Positions 43,221-51,703 of a stretch of 64,000 bases of DNA are shown in pieces; within the stretch, counting starts at the first letter, position 1; each line of letters begins with the position of its first letter. Source of the DNA: Kribbella jejuensis (GTDB lineage: Bacteria; Actinomycetota; Actinomycetes; Propionibacteriales; Kribbellaceae); the NCBI RefSeq assembly GCF_006715085.1, contig NZ_VFMM01000001.1, positions 248,001 through 312,000 on the forward strand, given 5' to 3'. The position numbers and the translations under genes were made by a program. Under the pieces are notes generated by a model, which ran no database searches, was not told the origin of the DNA, and was given only the letters and a program-made list of their open reading frames with translations.

Positions 43221-44569
43221 GACGCGGTGTCCTCGAACCGCACAGCCGGGGTACTCGGGCGGGAGGCACTCAGGACCGAGGCGGCCGCGGCCTCGCCGCT
43301 GCGCACCGCGCCTTCCATCGTGGCCGGCCAGCCGGTCGCGGTCCAGGCTCCGGCCAGATGCAGGCCGGCGCGGTTCGTGCTCGCGACAGGGCGGAACCGG
43401 CCGGATGCCGGTGCGGGCCGGAAAGTGGCATGACGTTCTCGGGTCACGAAGAACTCCTTCACTCGCGCGTCGGCAGCCGCAGGCAGCAGTTGCCGAAGGG
43501 CAGGCACCAACAGTTCCCGCAGGTCCGCGACGGGGGTGTCGATCAGCCCGTCGGCGGCCGACAGCGAGATCGCGACGTACTGCTCGTCCTCGGAAGTAGC
43601 GCTCTGCAGAGTGCGGTCGAACGCCCACTGCACCGGGCTGTCGACGCCTGCGATGAACGGCGTGTCGAGCACCCGCCGGTCGAACACGACATGGGCGTTG
43701 ACGATCGGTGAGCTGCCGAGTGCTTCTGCCCACCCGGCCGGCAGTTCCACGGCACCGTCCGGCAGCAGCCGGGCTGCGTCCGCCGGCGGCACCGCCAGTA
43801 CAACATCGTCGTACCGCTCTCCCTCGATCGACCAGCCACCGCCGTTGTCCTGAAGGCCTCGGACCGGCGCTTGCAGGCGCACCTCGGCACCGGCCGCCGT
43901 CAACGCCCGCAGCGCCGCATCACCATGCAACTGCTGCAGAGGCACCAACGACCAGCCGATGTCCGCAGCATCAGTACGTTCGAGCAACCCGAGCTGGAAC
44001 ACGGTCGCCGCCACCGCGAGCGATGCGTCGTCCGCCCGGGCATTGAGCGTCGCGATACCGATCAGCTCCCACAACGCCTCGACCGCCCGCGCGTCCTGAC
44101 CGTGTGCCGCCAGCCAGCCCCCGAACGACTGCGCGTCCGTCTCCGCGGCCGTCCGGTCCACCCGTCCCATGGCCAGCGCCGCACGAACGGCCGCCACCCG
44201 CTCCGCAACGCTCAACCAGCGGTACGACGCCAAGGCCGGCCCGAGGTGCAGTGGAGCGGGCATCCGGTTGCGCCGGATCCGCCCGACACCGCCGTACCGG
44301 CCACTGCGCACGGGTACGTCGAGGCGCTGTTGCAGGTGCACCTGGTCCCGCACGCCCAATCGGTCGAGAAGCCGCAGGTACGACGTACAGCACCGAAGGA
44401 ACACGTGCTGTCCGTTGTCGATCCACCGGCCGTTCCGCTGGAACGAGTGCGTCAGCCCACCGAGCTTCGGCCGCCTCTCCAACAAGTCCACCGAGCAGTC
44501 CGCATCGGCCAGCGCCAGAGCCGCGGTGATCCCGGCCAGTCCGCCGCCGACGACGGCCACCCGCCTCAT
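43217..44569 (-). CDS. hpnE: Squalene-forming FAD-dependent oxidoreductase HpnE
   Basis: A 450-residue amine-oxidase-type flavoprotein. The FAD-binding start [19 protein letters not shown] with ERRPKLGG follows the standard dinucleotide pattern, and [19 protein letters not shown] (near 46-65) is a landmark of the HpnE/phytoene-desaturase-like group. It reduces hydroxysqualene to squalene, the third step of the HpnCDE route. The start ATG 44569 overlaps hpnD, and its own stop overlaps the prenyl synthase. Confidence 0.94.
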   Translation of the reverse strand: MRRVAVVGGGLAGITAALALADADCSVDLLERRPKLGGLTHSFQRNGRWIDNGQHVFLRCCTSYLRLLDRLGVRDQVHLQQRLDVPVRSGRYGGVGRIRRNRMPAPLHLGPALASYRWLSVAERVAAVRAALAMGRVDRTAAETDAQSFGGWLAAHGQDARAVEALWELIGIATLNARADDASLAVAATVFQLGLLERTDAADIGWSLVPLQQLHGDAALRALTAAGAEVRLQAPVRGLQDNGGGWSIEGERYDDVVLAVPPADAARLLPDGAVELPAGWAEALGSSPIVNAHVVFDRRVLDTPFIAGVDSPVQWAFDRTLQSATSEDEQYVAISLSAADGLIDTPVADLRELLVPALRQLLPAAADARVKEFFVTRERHATFRPAPASGRFRPVASTNRAGLHLAGAWTATGWPATMEGAVRSGEAAAASVLSASRPSTPAVRFEDTAS

Positions 44570-45438
44570 GACCGCGCTCCGGCCAACGACGCGAGCGCCA
44601 CCTGGGCCTTCTCCACCGCCGACAGCGACAGCCGCCGGTCGTAGACCAGGACCGGATTCGCGCCGATCCGCAGCAGGAGGTGGTGATAGATGCCGGACAT
44701 CGCCCGGCAGGACGCACCGCTGCGCCGGTCGAGGTACGGCAACAGACGCCAACCCAGTGCGTACCAGTCCTGCGCTCGCGCGGCAGCGTACCGGATGTAC
44801 CCGGCCAGCCGGCCCTGCGGGTCGTCGAGCGCGCCGTGCTCGTCGAGTGCCAGCCGGACGCCGAACCGCTGCAGTTCGTCGGCCGGAAGATAGATGCGGC
44901 CGTTGCTGAAGTCTTCGCGGATGTCGCGCAGGATGTTCGTCTGCTGCAGCGCGATGCCGAGCTGGTCGGCGTACAGCGAGAGCCTCTCGACGTCGGCGTC
45001 CGCGCTTCCCGGGCCGAAGATCGACAGGCACAGCCGGCCGACCGAACCGGCCACCCGCCGGCAGTACCCGACCAGCTGGTCGAAATCGGCGATCCGGACG
45101 TCACACAGGTCGGTCTCGACACCGTCGACGAGTTCCTCGAAGGCGCCGAGCGGCACCGGGAACCGGCGGGCAGCGTCGGCCACCGCGACGTACACCGGCT
45201 CGCTCAGCTCATCGAGCCGGCCGAGATCCTTGCGCACCTGCGCGAGCGCGGCGCGCTTGTCCTCGAGCGGCAGGGTGCCGTCGCCGATGTCGTCGATCCG
45301 CCGGGCCAACGCGTACAGCGCCGACAGTGCGGTGCGCTTCGGCGGTGGCAGCAACCGGATGCCGTAGTAGAAGTTCCGCGCCTCGGTCTTCGTGATCTCC
45401 AGGCAGGCCGCGTACGCCTCCGCAACCGTCGGCGTCAT
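44566..45438 (-). CDS. hpnD: Presqualene diphosphate synthase HpnD
   Basis: A 290-residue member of the squalene/phytoene synthase family. The first Asp-rich site is in [14 protein letters not shown] and the second in [20 protein letters not shown], both needed for Mg and diphosphate binding. It condenses two farnesyl diphosphates to presqualene diphosphate. The ATG at 45438 shares one base with the hpnC stop (TGATG), so the two synthases are closely coupled. Confidence 0.94.
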   Translation of the reverse strand: MTPTVAEAYAACLEITKTEARNFYYGIRLLPPPKRTALSALYALARRIDDIGDGTLPLEDKRAALAQVRKDLGRLDELSEPVYVAVADAARRFPVPLGAFEELVDGVETDLCDVRIADFDQLVGYCRRVAGSVGRLCLSIFGPGSADADVERLSLYADQLGIALQQTNILRDIREDFSNGRIYLPADELQRFGVRLALDEHGALDDPQGRLAGYIRYAAARAQDWYALGWRLLPYLDRRSGASCRAMSGIYHHLLLRIGANPVLVYDRRLSLSAVEKAQVALASLAGARS

Positions 45439-46274
45439 CACGCCACCGCCTTGATCAGCAGGCGCACCGTCTCCGCCTTCGACGGCCGCGCGGTACGGGC
45501 CAGCACGTCGCCGTCGGTACGACGCAGCGCCCGGACCGTCGCCTGTCCGCCGGCCACGAACCCGGCCACGGAGACCCGCGCCCACCCGCGCAGCCGCCGG
45601 ACGATCGGAGCCCCTTCGTCGAGCAGCATTGCGGCCCGCTCGGTCTCGTAAAGCATCAGCTCGCGCAACGCGTCCGACGCTGTCGGTTGATCGAGGTCGG
45701 TCTCGGCAACGCCGTACGTCGTCAGGTCTTCCTGCGGCAGGTAGATCCGCCCGGCCCGGCGGTCCTCCGCGACGTCCTGCCAGTGTTCGACCAGCTGCAG
45801 CGCCGTACATACGAGGTCGGACAGTCTGACGGTCTCGGGGTCGCTGACGCCGAAGACACCGAGCACGATCCGGCCGACCGGGTCTGCGGACAGCCGGCAG
45901 TAGCCGAGGAGGTCGGCGAAGGTCGGGTACCGGGTGACCGTCTGGTCCTGGAGGTTCGCCTGAATCAGGCGGTGGAAGGGTTCGGCCTGCAGGCCATGGG
46001 CCTGCACGACCGGGAGCAGCCGGCGCAGCACCGGATGGACCGGCTGCCCGGTCGTCCAGATGCGGTCCAGGTCTTCCTCGAACGAGCGCAGCGCCGCGGA
46101 ACGGTCACCCTGGTGCTCGTCACCCAGGTCGTCGACGGTCCGGGCGTAGCCGTAAACGGCATGCAGCGCCTCTCGGGGTCCGGCGGGGAGGACTTTCAGC
46201 GCGACAGGGAAATTCTCCCCCTGTTCCCTCCTACCGAGTTCTCTCTGTTCTCTCTGCAGCCCGTCCGGATGCAC
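45438..46274 (-). CDS. hpnC: Hydroxysqualene synthase HpnC
   Basis: A 278-residue squalene/phytoene synthase-family protein. [18 protein letters not shown] and [20 protein letters not shown] give the two Asp-rich sites. In the HpnC-HpnD-HpnE pathway it turns presqualene diphosphate into hydroxysqualene. The start is taken as GTG 46274; the hydrophilic N-terminus ([19 protein letters not shown]) leaves some doubt about the exact codon. It is the first gene of the operon and is divergent from the PucR-type regulator across 127 bases. Confidence 0.93.
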   Translation of the reverse strand: MHPDGLQREQRELGRREQGENFPVALKVLPAGPREALHAVYGYARTVDDLGDEHQGDRSAALRSFEEDLDRIWTTGQPVHPVLRRLLPVVQAHGLQAEPFHRLIQANLQDQTVTRYPTFADLLGYCRLSADPVGRIVLGVFGVSDPETVRLSDLVCTALQLVEHWQDVAEDRRAGRIYLPQEDLTTYGVAETDLDQPTASDALRELMLYETERAAMLLDEGAPIVRRLRGWARVSVAGFVAGGQATVRALRRTDGDVLARTARPSKAETVRLLIKAVA

Positions 46275-46401
46275 ATCCCCATGATCGGCAGCCGATTCCT
46301 GCCAAATCTGCCCCCGCAGCGAAGATTCCGGCGACCAGAACTTGTCACGGCGTTACAGTTGCCTCAAATGCGCATCCCCTCAGCTTGTGTGGGAGTCTCG
46401 C

Positions 46402-47601
46402 ATGACCATCACCATCTTCGACCGGGCCGGCCTCGAGGCGGCTCTGCTGGACGGGCTGCCCGCCCTGCTGGACGAGGTCCGCGACCGGCTGGCCGAGCAC
46501 TGGCCGGACTACGCCGCGTTCCTGGACAACAGCCGCGACATCGTCCTCGGTCCGGCCGAGCTGTTCGTGCACCGGCTGCTCGACACGTCGATCGCGAACC
46601 TCGGCAATCCGGAACAGCCCACCGTCGAACAACCCGACGAGACTGTCCGCCGGGTGTTCGTGGAGATCGGCCGCCGCCAGTTGCACGAGGGCAACGATCT
46701 CACCCGGCTGCTGACCGCCTTCCAGCTCGGCGCGCGGGTCGCCTGGCGGCACGTCGCCGCCACCGCCCTGCACCTGGACTTCGCGCCGGACCATCTCGCG
46801 GCGCTCGCGGACTCCGTGTTCGTGTTCGTCAACCATCTGTCGTTCTCGGCCGCCGACGGCTACCTGCAGGAGCAGATCGACGACGCGATGGTCCGCGAGC
46901 AACGTCGCGAGGAGCTGGCCAACCTGCTGCTGTCCGGACGCGCGAGTACCGAGGCCGTCCGTACCGCGGCAGCGCAGGCCGGATGGCGGATCCCGGACAC
47001 CGCGGCCGTGATCATCTACGGCGGCGATCACCAGCACGCGGGCACCCTGGTCGCCAGGCTCGAGCCCTGGGCGCTACCGATCCGGCGCAACGGTCTCGTG
47101 GTCGGGGCGGTGGTTCCGGAACCGTCCGGTCCGGGACGCCGTCTGCAGCTCAGCCGCGAACTCGCCGGGATGCGCGCCGTGGTCGGCAATACCGTCACCT
47201 TGGCACAGCTGCCCCGCAGCCTGGAGATCGCCCGGATCGCCGTCCGGCTGCAGAAGACCGGCGTACTCACTGACGACCCGGTGTTCACCGACGAGCACCT
47301 GGACGCCTTGATCGTCTGGCGCGACGAGGCGCTGGTGGCCGCACTGCGCCACGAGATGCTGGCGCCGCTCGAGGGCGAGACGGCCGCCGCCCGGGAACGG
47401 CTCAGCGAAACCCTGGCCAGCTGGCTGCGGCACTTCGGCGACCGGCAGGCGATCGCGCGGGAGCTCAACATCCACCCGCAGACCGTGCGCTACCGGATGG
47501 CCCGGCTCAAGGCCCTGTACGGCGACCGCCTGGACGACCCCGACTCACGCGCTCGCCTGTTCCTCGCCCTCGAGTGGCCCGGCCCCCAACCGCTCGAGTA
47601 G
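46402..47601 (+). CDS. PucR/CdaR-type transcriptional regulator
   Basis: A 399-residue regulator starting at ATG 46402; an in-frame start at 46342 would place the protein in the promoter gap. The N-terminal 160 residues are a helical sensor-like domain (LLDEVRDRLAEHWPDYAAFL). The C-terminus has the PucR-family helix-turn-helix: LRHFGDRQAIARELNIHPQT followed by VRYRMARLKALYGDRL (about residues 335-375). It is divergent from the hopanoid operon and could regulate it, but no direct evidence is visible. Its last 57 bases overlap the 3' end of the convergent acyltransferase gene. Confidence 0.88.
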   Translation: MTITIFDRAGLEAALLDGLPALLDEVRDRLAEHWPDYAAFLDNSRDIVLGPAELFVHRLLDTSIANLGNPEQPTVEQPDETVRRVFVEIGRRQLHEGNDLTRLLTAFQLGARVAWRHVAATALHLDFAPDHLAALADSVFVFVNHLSFSAADGYLQEQIDDAMVREQRREELANLLLSGRASTEAVRTAAAQAGWRIPDTAAVIIYGGDHQHAGTLVARLEPWALPIRRNGLVVGAVVPEPSGPGRRLQLSRELAGMRAVVGNTVTLAQLPRSLEIARIAVRLQKTGVLTDDPVFTDEHLDALIVWRDEALVAALRHEMLAPLEGETAAARERLSETLASWLRHFGDRQAIARELNIHPQTVRYRMARLKALYGDRLDDPDSRARLFLALEWPGPQPLE

Positions 47602-48810
47602 GCGGCTCACGTGGCCGGCCAGCGCCGCGGCGTCGATGAGCGCGGGGTCGGTGGCCAGCCCGATCCCGAGCACACCTCCCCAGCTCAACGCCCCGACAGC
47701 GAGCGGAGTACCCGGGACCAGCGGCAGGATCGGGTACGCACGGTGGTGCGGCACGCCCGCGAACGTCATCGGGATCGCCGGTCCCGGCAGGTTCGACACC
47801 ACCGCATGCAGGAAACGCGGTCCGTAGACCGTCCGCGCGAACCAGCGTGCGATCGGTTCCGGCAGCGCCCGTAAACCGGTCGCCGTCACGAACCGCGACG
47901 CCGGCGCCCGGGTCGGACGGCGCAACCGTTCGGTCCGGGCCGCTATCTCGGCCAGTAGCTCGTCGAACGGGCGCCCGTCGACCGGCACATCGACCATCGT
48001 CGCCGCGGTCGCGTTGCCCTCGGCCGCGCTGCCGGACGTCCGGACCATCGTCGTCACCGAGAACCGCAGCGGTTGTGGGAGGTCCCGCGCGACGACAGTG
48101 TCGGCGGCCAAACCGTCCGCCAGCAGCGCGAGCAGCAGATCGGTGACCCGTACCCCACGTGCCGCGGCAACCTTCCGGACGGCGTCCAGCCCGGCCTCGG
48201 CGACGGCGAAATCACGCCGGGCCGAGCCGGACGGCAACGGCCGTGCGGTGCCGTCGGTCGCCAGCTGAGCCAGCCCGACCGCGATCGCCGCGGCGCGTGT
48301 GAGCCGTCCGGGCACCGCGCCGGACGGCAGCGGTAACGCCGGGCGCGGCTCGAACAGACTGAACGTCTGCAGAACCGTCCCGATGCCGTCGGCAATCGAA
48401 TGGTGCAGCAGGACGACCAACGCGTCCGCGCCGTCAGGACCCACGTCGCGCACCATCACGATTCGCCACAGCGGCCGGTCTCGCGGCATCGGTTGCTCGG
48501 CGAACTCGCCGACGACGCGCAGCAGGCCGTCCAAGCCGTCCGGCGAATGCCGCTCGACGACGTGCCAGTCCAGGTCGACGTGCTCGGCCTCGACCCAGCG
48601 GGGCCGGCGCCACCGCGACGGCGGTGCGAGCCGTTGACGCATCCGCGGTAGCCGGGCGAACCCCTCGCTGACCACTCTGCGGACCTCGTCGATCGCCGGC
48701 CGTCGGTCGGTCGGCTCGAGTACGACGACACCACCGACATGTTGCGCCGCGCCCGGCCGCTCGACGTGCAGGAAGAACGCATCGGCCGCCGACACGACGC
48801 TCCCGTTCAC
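47545..48810 (-). CDS. Wax ester synthase/diacylglycerol acyltransferase (WS/DGAT family)
   Basis: A 421-residue enzyme. The catalytic motif H-H-x3-D-G is at His136-Gly142 (LLHHSIADGIG), and SNLPGPAIPMTFAG (near 340) is a typical later motif. It moves a fatty acyl group from acyl-CoA to an alcohol or diacylglycerol, making wax esters or triacylglycerol storage lipid at the membrane. The GTG start overlaps the SDR stop (GTGA), so the SDR may supply or use its alcohol substrate. The 3' end overlaps the PucR-type gene by 57 bases. Confidence 0.92.
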   Translation of the reverse strand: MNGSVVSAADAFFLHVERPGAAQHVGGVVVLEPTDRRPAIDEVRRVVSEGFARLPRMRQRLAPPSRWRRPRWVEAEHVDLDWHVVERHSPDGLDGLLRVVGEFAEQPMPRDRPLWRIVMVRDVGPDGADALVVLLHHSIADGIGTVLQTFSLFEPRPALPLPSGAVPGRLTRAAAIAVGLAQLATDGTARPLPSGSARRDFAVAEAGLDAVRKVAAARGVRVTDLLLALLADGLAADTVVARDLPQPLRFSVTTMVRTSGSAAEGNATAATMVDVPVDGRPFDELLAEIAARTERLRRPTRAPASRFVTATGLRALPEPIARWFARTVYGPRFLHAVVSNLPGPAIPMTFAGVPHHRAYPILPLVPGTPLAVGALSWGGVLGIGLATDPALIDAAALAGHVSRLLERLGAGPLEGEEQASA

Positions 48811-49568
48811 CGCGGCACCACCTGCTCGCCGAAGCGCGCCGCCAGCCGGCGATACAGACCCGGCGCCAACGCCCGTACGGTGGGAGCCACGCGAAGCCAG
48901 CCAGGTGCCCAGACCTCGGCGCGATCGTTCGAGATGGCGTCGACCACTGCCCGCGCGACGACTTCCGCGGGCAGCGGGCGCGGATACTTGCGGTCGTAGG
49001 GCCGGCCACGTGCGGCGAAGAACCCGGTGTCGACGACGCCGGGAAGGGTGAGGCTCACGGTGACACCACTACCACGAACCTCCAGCCGAAGACTCTCGGC
49101 GAAGATGTCGAGGGCAGCCTTGGTCGCCGCGTAGACGGCTTCGCCCGCGACCGCCGTACGTCCGGCGACCGAACCGACCAGAGCGATGTGACCGCTGCGC
49201 CGCTCGATCATCGCGGGGAGAAGGCAACGAACCAGCCGCAGCGGGGCCAGCAGGTCGACCGCCACCAGCCGCTCGAGCTGGTCGACGGGCATCTGCGCGA
49301 ACGGTCCCGACCAGCCCTGGCCGGCATTGGCGACGAGTACGTCGATCTGCCCGTACGCGCGCAGCGCGGCCGTCAGGACCGCCTCCGGCGCGACCAGATC
49401 ACCGATCACCGGCACGCCCCCGGACCGCTCGGCGACCGCGGTGGTCCGCACCGCGTCCCGTCCGTGCACGACGATGCGCGCCCCGGCCGCGGCGAGCCGC
49501 TCCACGACGGCGGCCCCGATCCCGGCCGACCCACCGGTGACGAGCACGACCTTCCTGTCCAGCCGCAT
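48807..49568 (-). CDS. Short-chain dehydrogenase/reductase
   Basis: A 253-residue classical SDR starting at ATG 49568 with a good ribosome site (aggagg) upstream; in-frame codons further up only extend it by a low-complexity tail. The cofactor site is VTGGSAGIGAAVVERL, LVANAGQGW carries the NAG motif, and the catalytic Ser and Tyr-x3-Lys are in LVGSVAGRTAVAGEAVYAATK. It is translationally coupled to the wax ester synthase, so a role in fatty alcohol/aldehyde or hydroxy-lipid metabolism is inferred. Confidence 0.9.
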   Translation of the reverse strand: MRLDRKVVLVTGGSAGIGAAVVERLAAAGARIVVHGRDAVRTTAVAERSGGVPVIGDLVAPEAVLTAALRAYGQIDVLVANAGQGWSGPFAQMPVDQLERLVAVDLLAPLRLVRCLLPAMIERRSGHIALVGSVAGRTAVAGEAVYAATKAALDIFAESLRLEVRGSGVTVSLTLPGVVDTGFFAARGRPYDRKYPRPLPAEVVARAVVDAISNDRAEVWAPGWLRVAPTVRALAPGLYRRLAARFGEQVVPR

Positions 49569-49613
49569 CGCACCTCCTGTTGAGCTTCCACCCAGCATGT
49601 ACCCCACCGGCGC

Positions 49614-50900
49614 TCAGGCGTGTCCTGCCCCCTGGCGCGCCGCGAGCTGATCGACCAGCCAGGGAAAGAGTTTCGCGAACTCCGACGCGGCGAACTGCCA
49701 CGTATGGGCTCCTGGCGAGACCTCGACCCGGGACGCGATGTCCACGGCAGCAGCCGCCCTGGCGAGTTCCTCCGCCTCGTGTCGACGATCCACTTCCCCG
49801 GTGCTCGTGCAGAACAGGCCGCTCACTCCCACATACGGGCCGTGCGCGCGCATGACCAGGCGCGGGTCGTTGGCGCGCCGGGCGTTGTCGTCTCCGCCGT
49901 ACAAGTCGTGCAGCGTCTGTGCGGGAGTGCCTGTGTACGGCGCGAGATCGCCGGAGATGTCGGCGAAGTGGCCGAACACCTCCGGGTGCTCGACCACCAG
50001 ATCCAGCGCACAGGTCCCGCCCATCGAGAACCCGGCGACCGCCCACCGCCGCGGGTCGCGGACGGCGCCGAAAGTCTTCCCGACGTACGCCGGGATGTCC
50101 TCGGCCAGGTGGTCGGCGGCATTCCCCGGTACGCCGTTCACGCACTCCGTGTCGTTGCTGAACCGGCCCGTCGCGTCGGCGAACACCAGAATCGGCGCGT
50201 ACCCGCTGTGCGCAGCGGCGTAGTCGTCGGAGACCCGCACCGCGTTGCCGAGGCGCACCCAGTCACCCGGACTGCCGTGCTCGGCACCGATCAACTCGAC
50301 CACGGGCAATGCCGGACGGCTCCGGCCGACGAACCAGATCGGCGGCAGGTACACCAGTTCCTGCCGGTGGGTGAAGTGGCTGTAGGTCGCCGGTATGTCG
50401 ACGGCAACCAACTTGCCCGCCGGCGGTACCGTCGCGACCCCGGCGGCGTGAACAGCGACTGGCAAGGAAGTCTGCCCCGGTAGCGGGGCATGCTTCCAGT
50501 CGTCGAGCGCAGCGCCGATCGTCGGGTAGTAACCGACGTACTGGTTGATCGCGTTCGCGCACAGGAATGCCGCCAGCGCTGCGGCGACCAGTGCCGTACC
50601 GCGCCTCCACCAGCGCGCACCCCGCCACCCGGCCGCCAGCACGAGCAACGCGCCCGCGGTCACCCCCAGCCACAACCACACCGAGATCGGGACCGGATCC
50701 ACCTGTCGGGCCGCCCGCGCGCCCGGATAGGCCGCCAGCACCGTCAGCACCGCCGTCAGACCGACGACCGCCGGCAGGACGCGCAGCCGCCATCGCCGGT
50801 CCCGCCACCCGACGGCCACCAGCAGCGCCGCGGCCGCGGCAACCTGAAGAGCCACAGGGAGCCATCCCCCGAGCAGTGACACCCCCGTCCAGCCGTCCAC
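49614..50900 (-). CDS. Membrane-anchored esterase (esterase D / mycolyltransferase-like alpha/beta hydrolase)
   Basis: A 428-residue protein. The N-terminus has four hydrophobic segments (about 10-30, 39-60, 70-92 and 98-118), followed by an extracytoplasmic alpha/beta-hydrolase domain of the esterase D/antigen 85 type. The nucleophile elbow is GFSMGGTCALDL and the final histidine is in PGAHTWQFAASEF. Relatives cleave or transfer acyl groups on cell-wall lipids or sugars. The start is taken as GTG 50900, though no clear ribosome site precedes it. A strong hairpin separates it from the GH12 gene upstream. Confidence 0.8.
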   Translation of the reverse strand: MDGWTGVSLLGGWLPVALQVAAAAALLVAVGWRDRRWRLRVLPAVVGLTAVLTVLAAYPGARAARQVDPVPISVWLWLGVTAGALLVLAAGWRGARWWRRGTALVAAALAAFLCANAINQYVGYYPTIGAALDDWKHAPLPGQTSLPVAVHAAGVATVPPAGKLVAVDIPATYSHFTHRQELVYLPPIWFVGRSRPALPVVELIGAEHGSPGDWVRLGNAVRVSDDYAAAHSGYAPILVFADATGRFSNDTECVNGVPGNAADHLAEDIPAYVGKTFGAVRDPRRWAVAGFSMGGTCALDLVVEHPEVFGHFADISGDLAPYTGTPAQTLHDLYGGDDNARRANDPRLVMRAHGPYVGVSGLFCTSTGEVDRRHEAEELARAAAAVDIASRVEVSPGAHTWQFAASEFAKLFPWLVDQLAARQGAGHA

Positions 50901-50932
50901 GACCCGAGCGTAGACCGAATCGACGTGCAGGT

Positions 50933-50959
50933 GGGGGCTCCCTCGGTCAGGGAGCCCCC
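50933..50959 (-). terminator. Strong hairpin after the GH12 gene
   Basis: GGGGGCTCCCT (50933-50943) and AGGGAGCCCCC (50949-50959) form a perfect 11-base-pair stem with a five-base loop, 9 bases past the GH12 stop. There is no T-run, which is common for terminators of high-GC actinobacteria. It probably ends the importer/GH74/GH12 transcript. Confidence 0.8.
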
Positions 50960-50967
50960 GAGGGAGG

Positions 50968-51660
50968 TCAGGAAGAGCTGACGGAGTAGGAGTTGCTGGT
51001 GAAGTTGAGGCCGCCCGACGACGAGGTGATCTCGAAGCCGAACTGGACCTCGCCGACCACCGCGTCGCCCATCCAGCCGGCGCTGCGGATCCAGTTCAGG
51101 ATCGCCTTGATGTCGACGGTTCCGGAGTTGGTGTTGGAGGTGCGGACGAACGAGAAGACCGCGTTCGAACCGTTGCTCCCCCGGTAGACGTCCCAGGTGT
51201 GGCCGCCGACGGACGCGGTGGTCTGCCGGGATCCGATCGGGCCGACCGCGCCCTGCTTGTTGACCCAGAGCATGATCTCGTACGCATTGTTGCCGGCCCA
51301 GATGTCGTACGCCGTCTCGTACGAACCGCTGCCCGGCCTGCTGACGTTGAAGCTGCTGCGCAAACTGCCGAGCGAGCTGAGCTGCCTGCCGATGTTGCGA
51401 GCCGAGTGCGGATACGCCTTCACACCGCCGGTGTTCGGGTGGTCGGCCCAGACGCCCCAGTTGCTGTACGAGTTGGCCCAGATCGTCTGCGGCCCGGCGC
51501 CACTGCCCCAGACATCGTTCCGGATGGTGTAGCCACCGTTGGACCAGGTGGCCCACTTGTCCGACGACGACCACGTCGCCGCGTTCGCCGGTACGGCGGC
51601 CACCAGGCCCGCCGCCAGCACTGTCACCACTGCCGTTACTGCTCTCCACCACTTGTTCAT
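50968..51660 (-). CDS. Secreted glycoside hydrolase family 12 endoglucanase/xyloglucanase
   Basis: A 230-residue enzyme. ATG 51660 starts a signal peptide (cleavage near residue 28, ANA-ATW); the longer frame only adds a hydrophilic tail. The GH12 jelly-roll motifs are present: nucleophile Glu128 in NAYEIMLWVNK and acid/base Glu210 in EVQFGFEIT. It has only the catalytic domain, without a binding module. It cuts beta-1,4-glucan or xyloglucan outside the cell. It follows the GH74 gene after 43 bases and is followed by a hairpin, so it is the last gene of the operon. Confidence 0.93.
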   Translation of the reverse strand: MNKWWRAVTAVVTVLAAGLVAAVPANAATWSSSDKWATWSNGGYTIRNDVWGSGAGPQTIWANSYSNWGVWADHPNTGGVKAYPHSARNIGRQLSSLGSLRSSFNVSRPGSGSYETAYDIWAGNNAYEIMLWVNKQGAVGPIGSRQTTASVGGHTWDVYRGSNGSNAVFSFVRTSNTNSGTVDIKAILNWIRSAGWMGDAVVGEVQFGFEITSSSGGLNFTSNSYSVSSS

Positions 51661-51703
51661 TGCCGTTCCTCTCATCCTTGGGCGTTGAGATGAAGCAGAA
51701 CTT

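Noticed and set aside
46342..46402. Longer N-terminus of the PucR-type regulator
   Set aside because: It would use up the promoter gap, has no ribosome site, and adds a Cys/Arg tail unlike the family.
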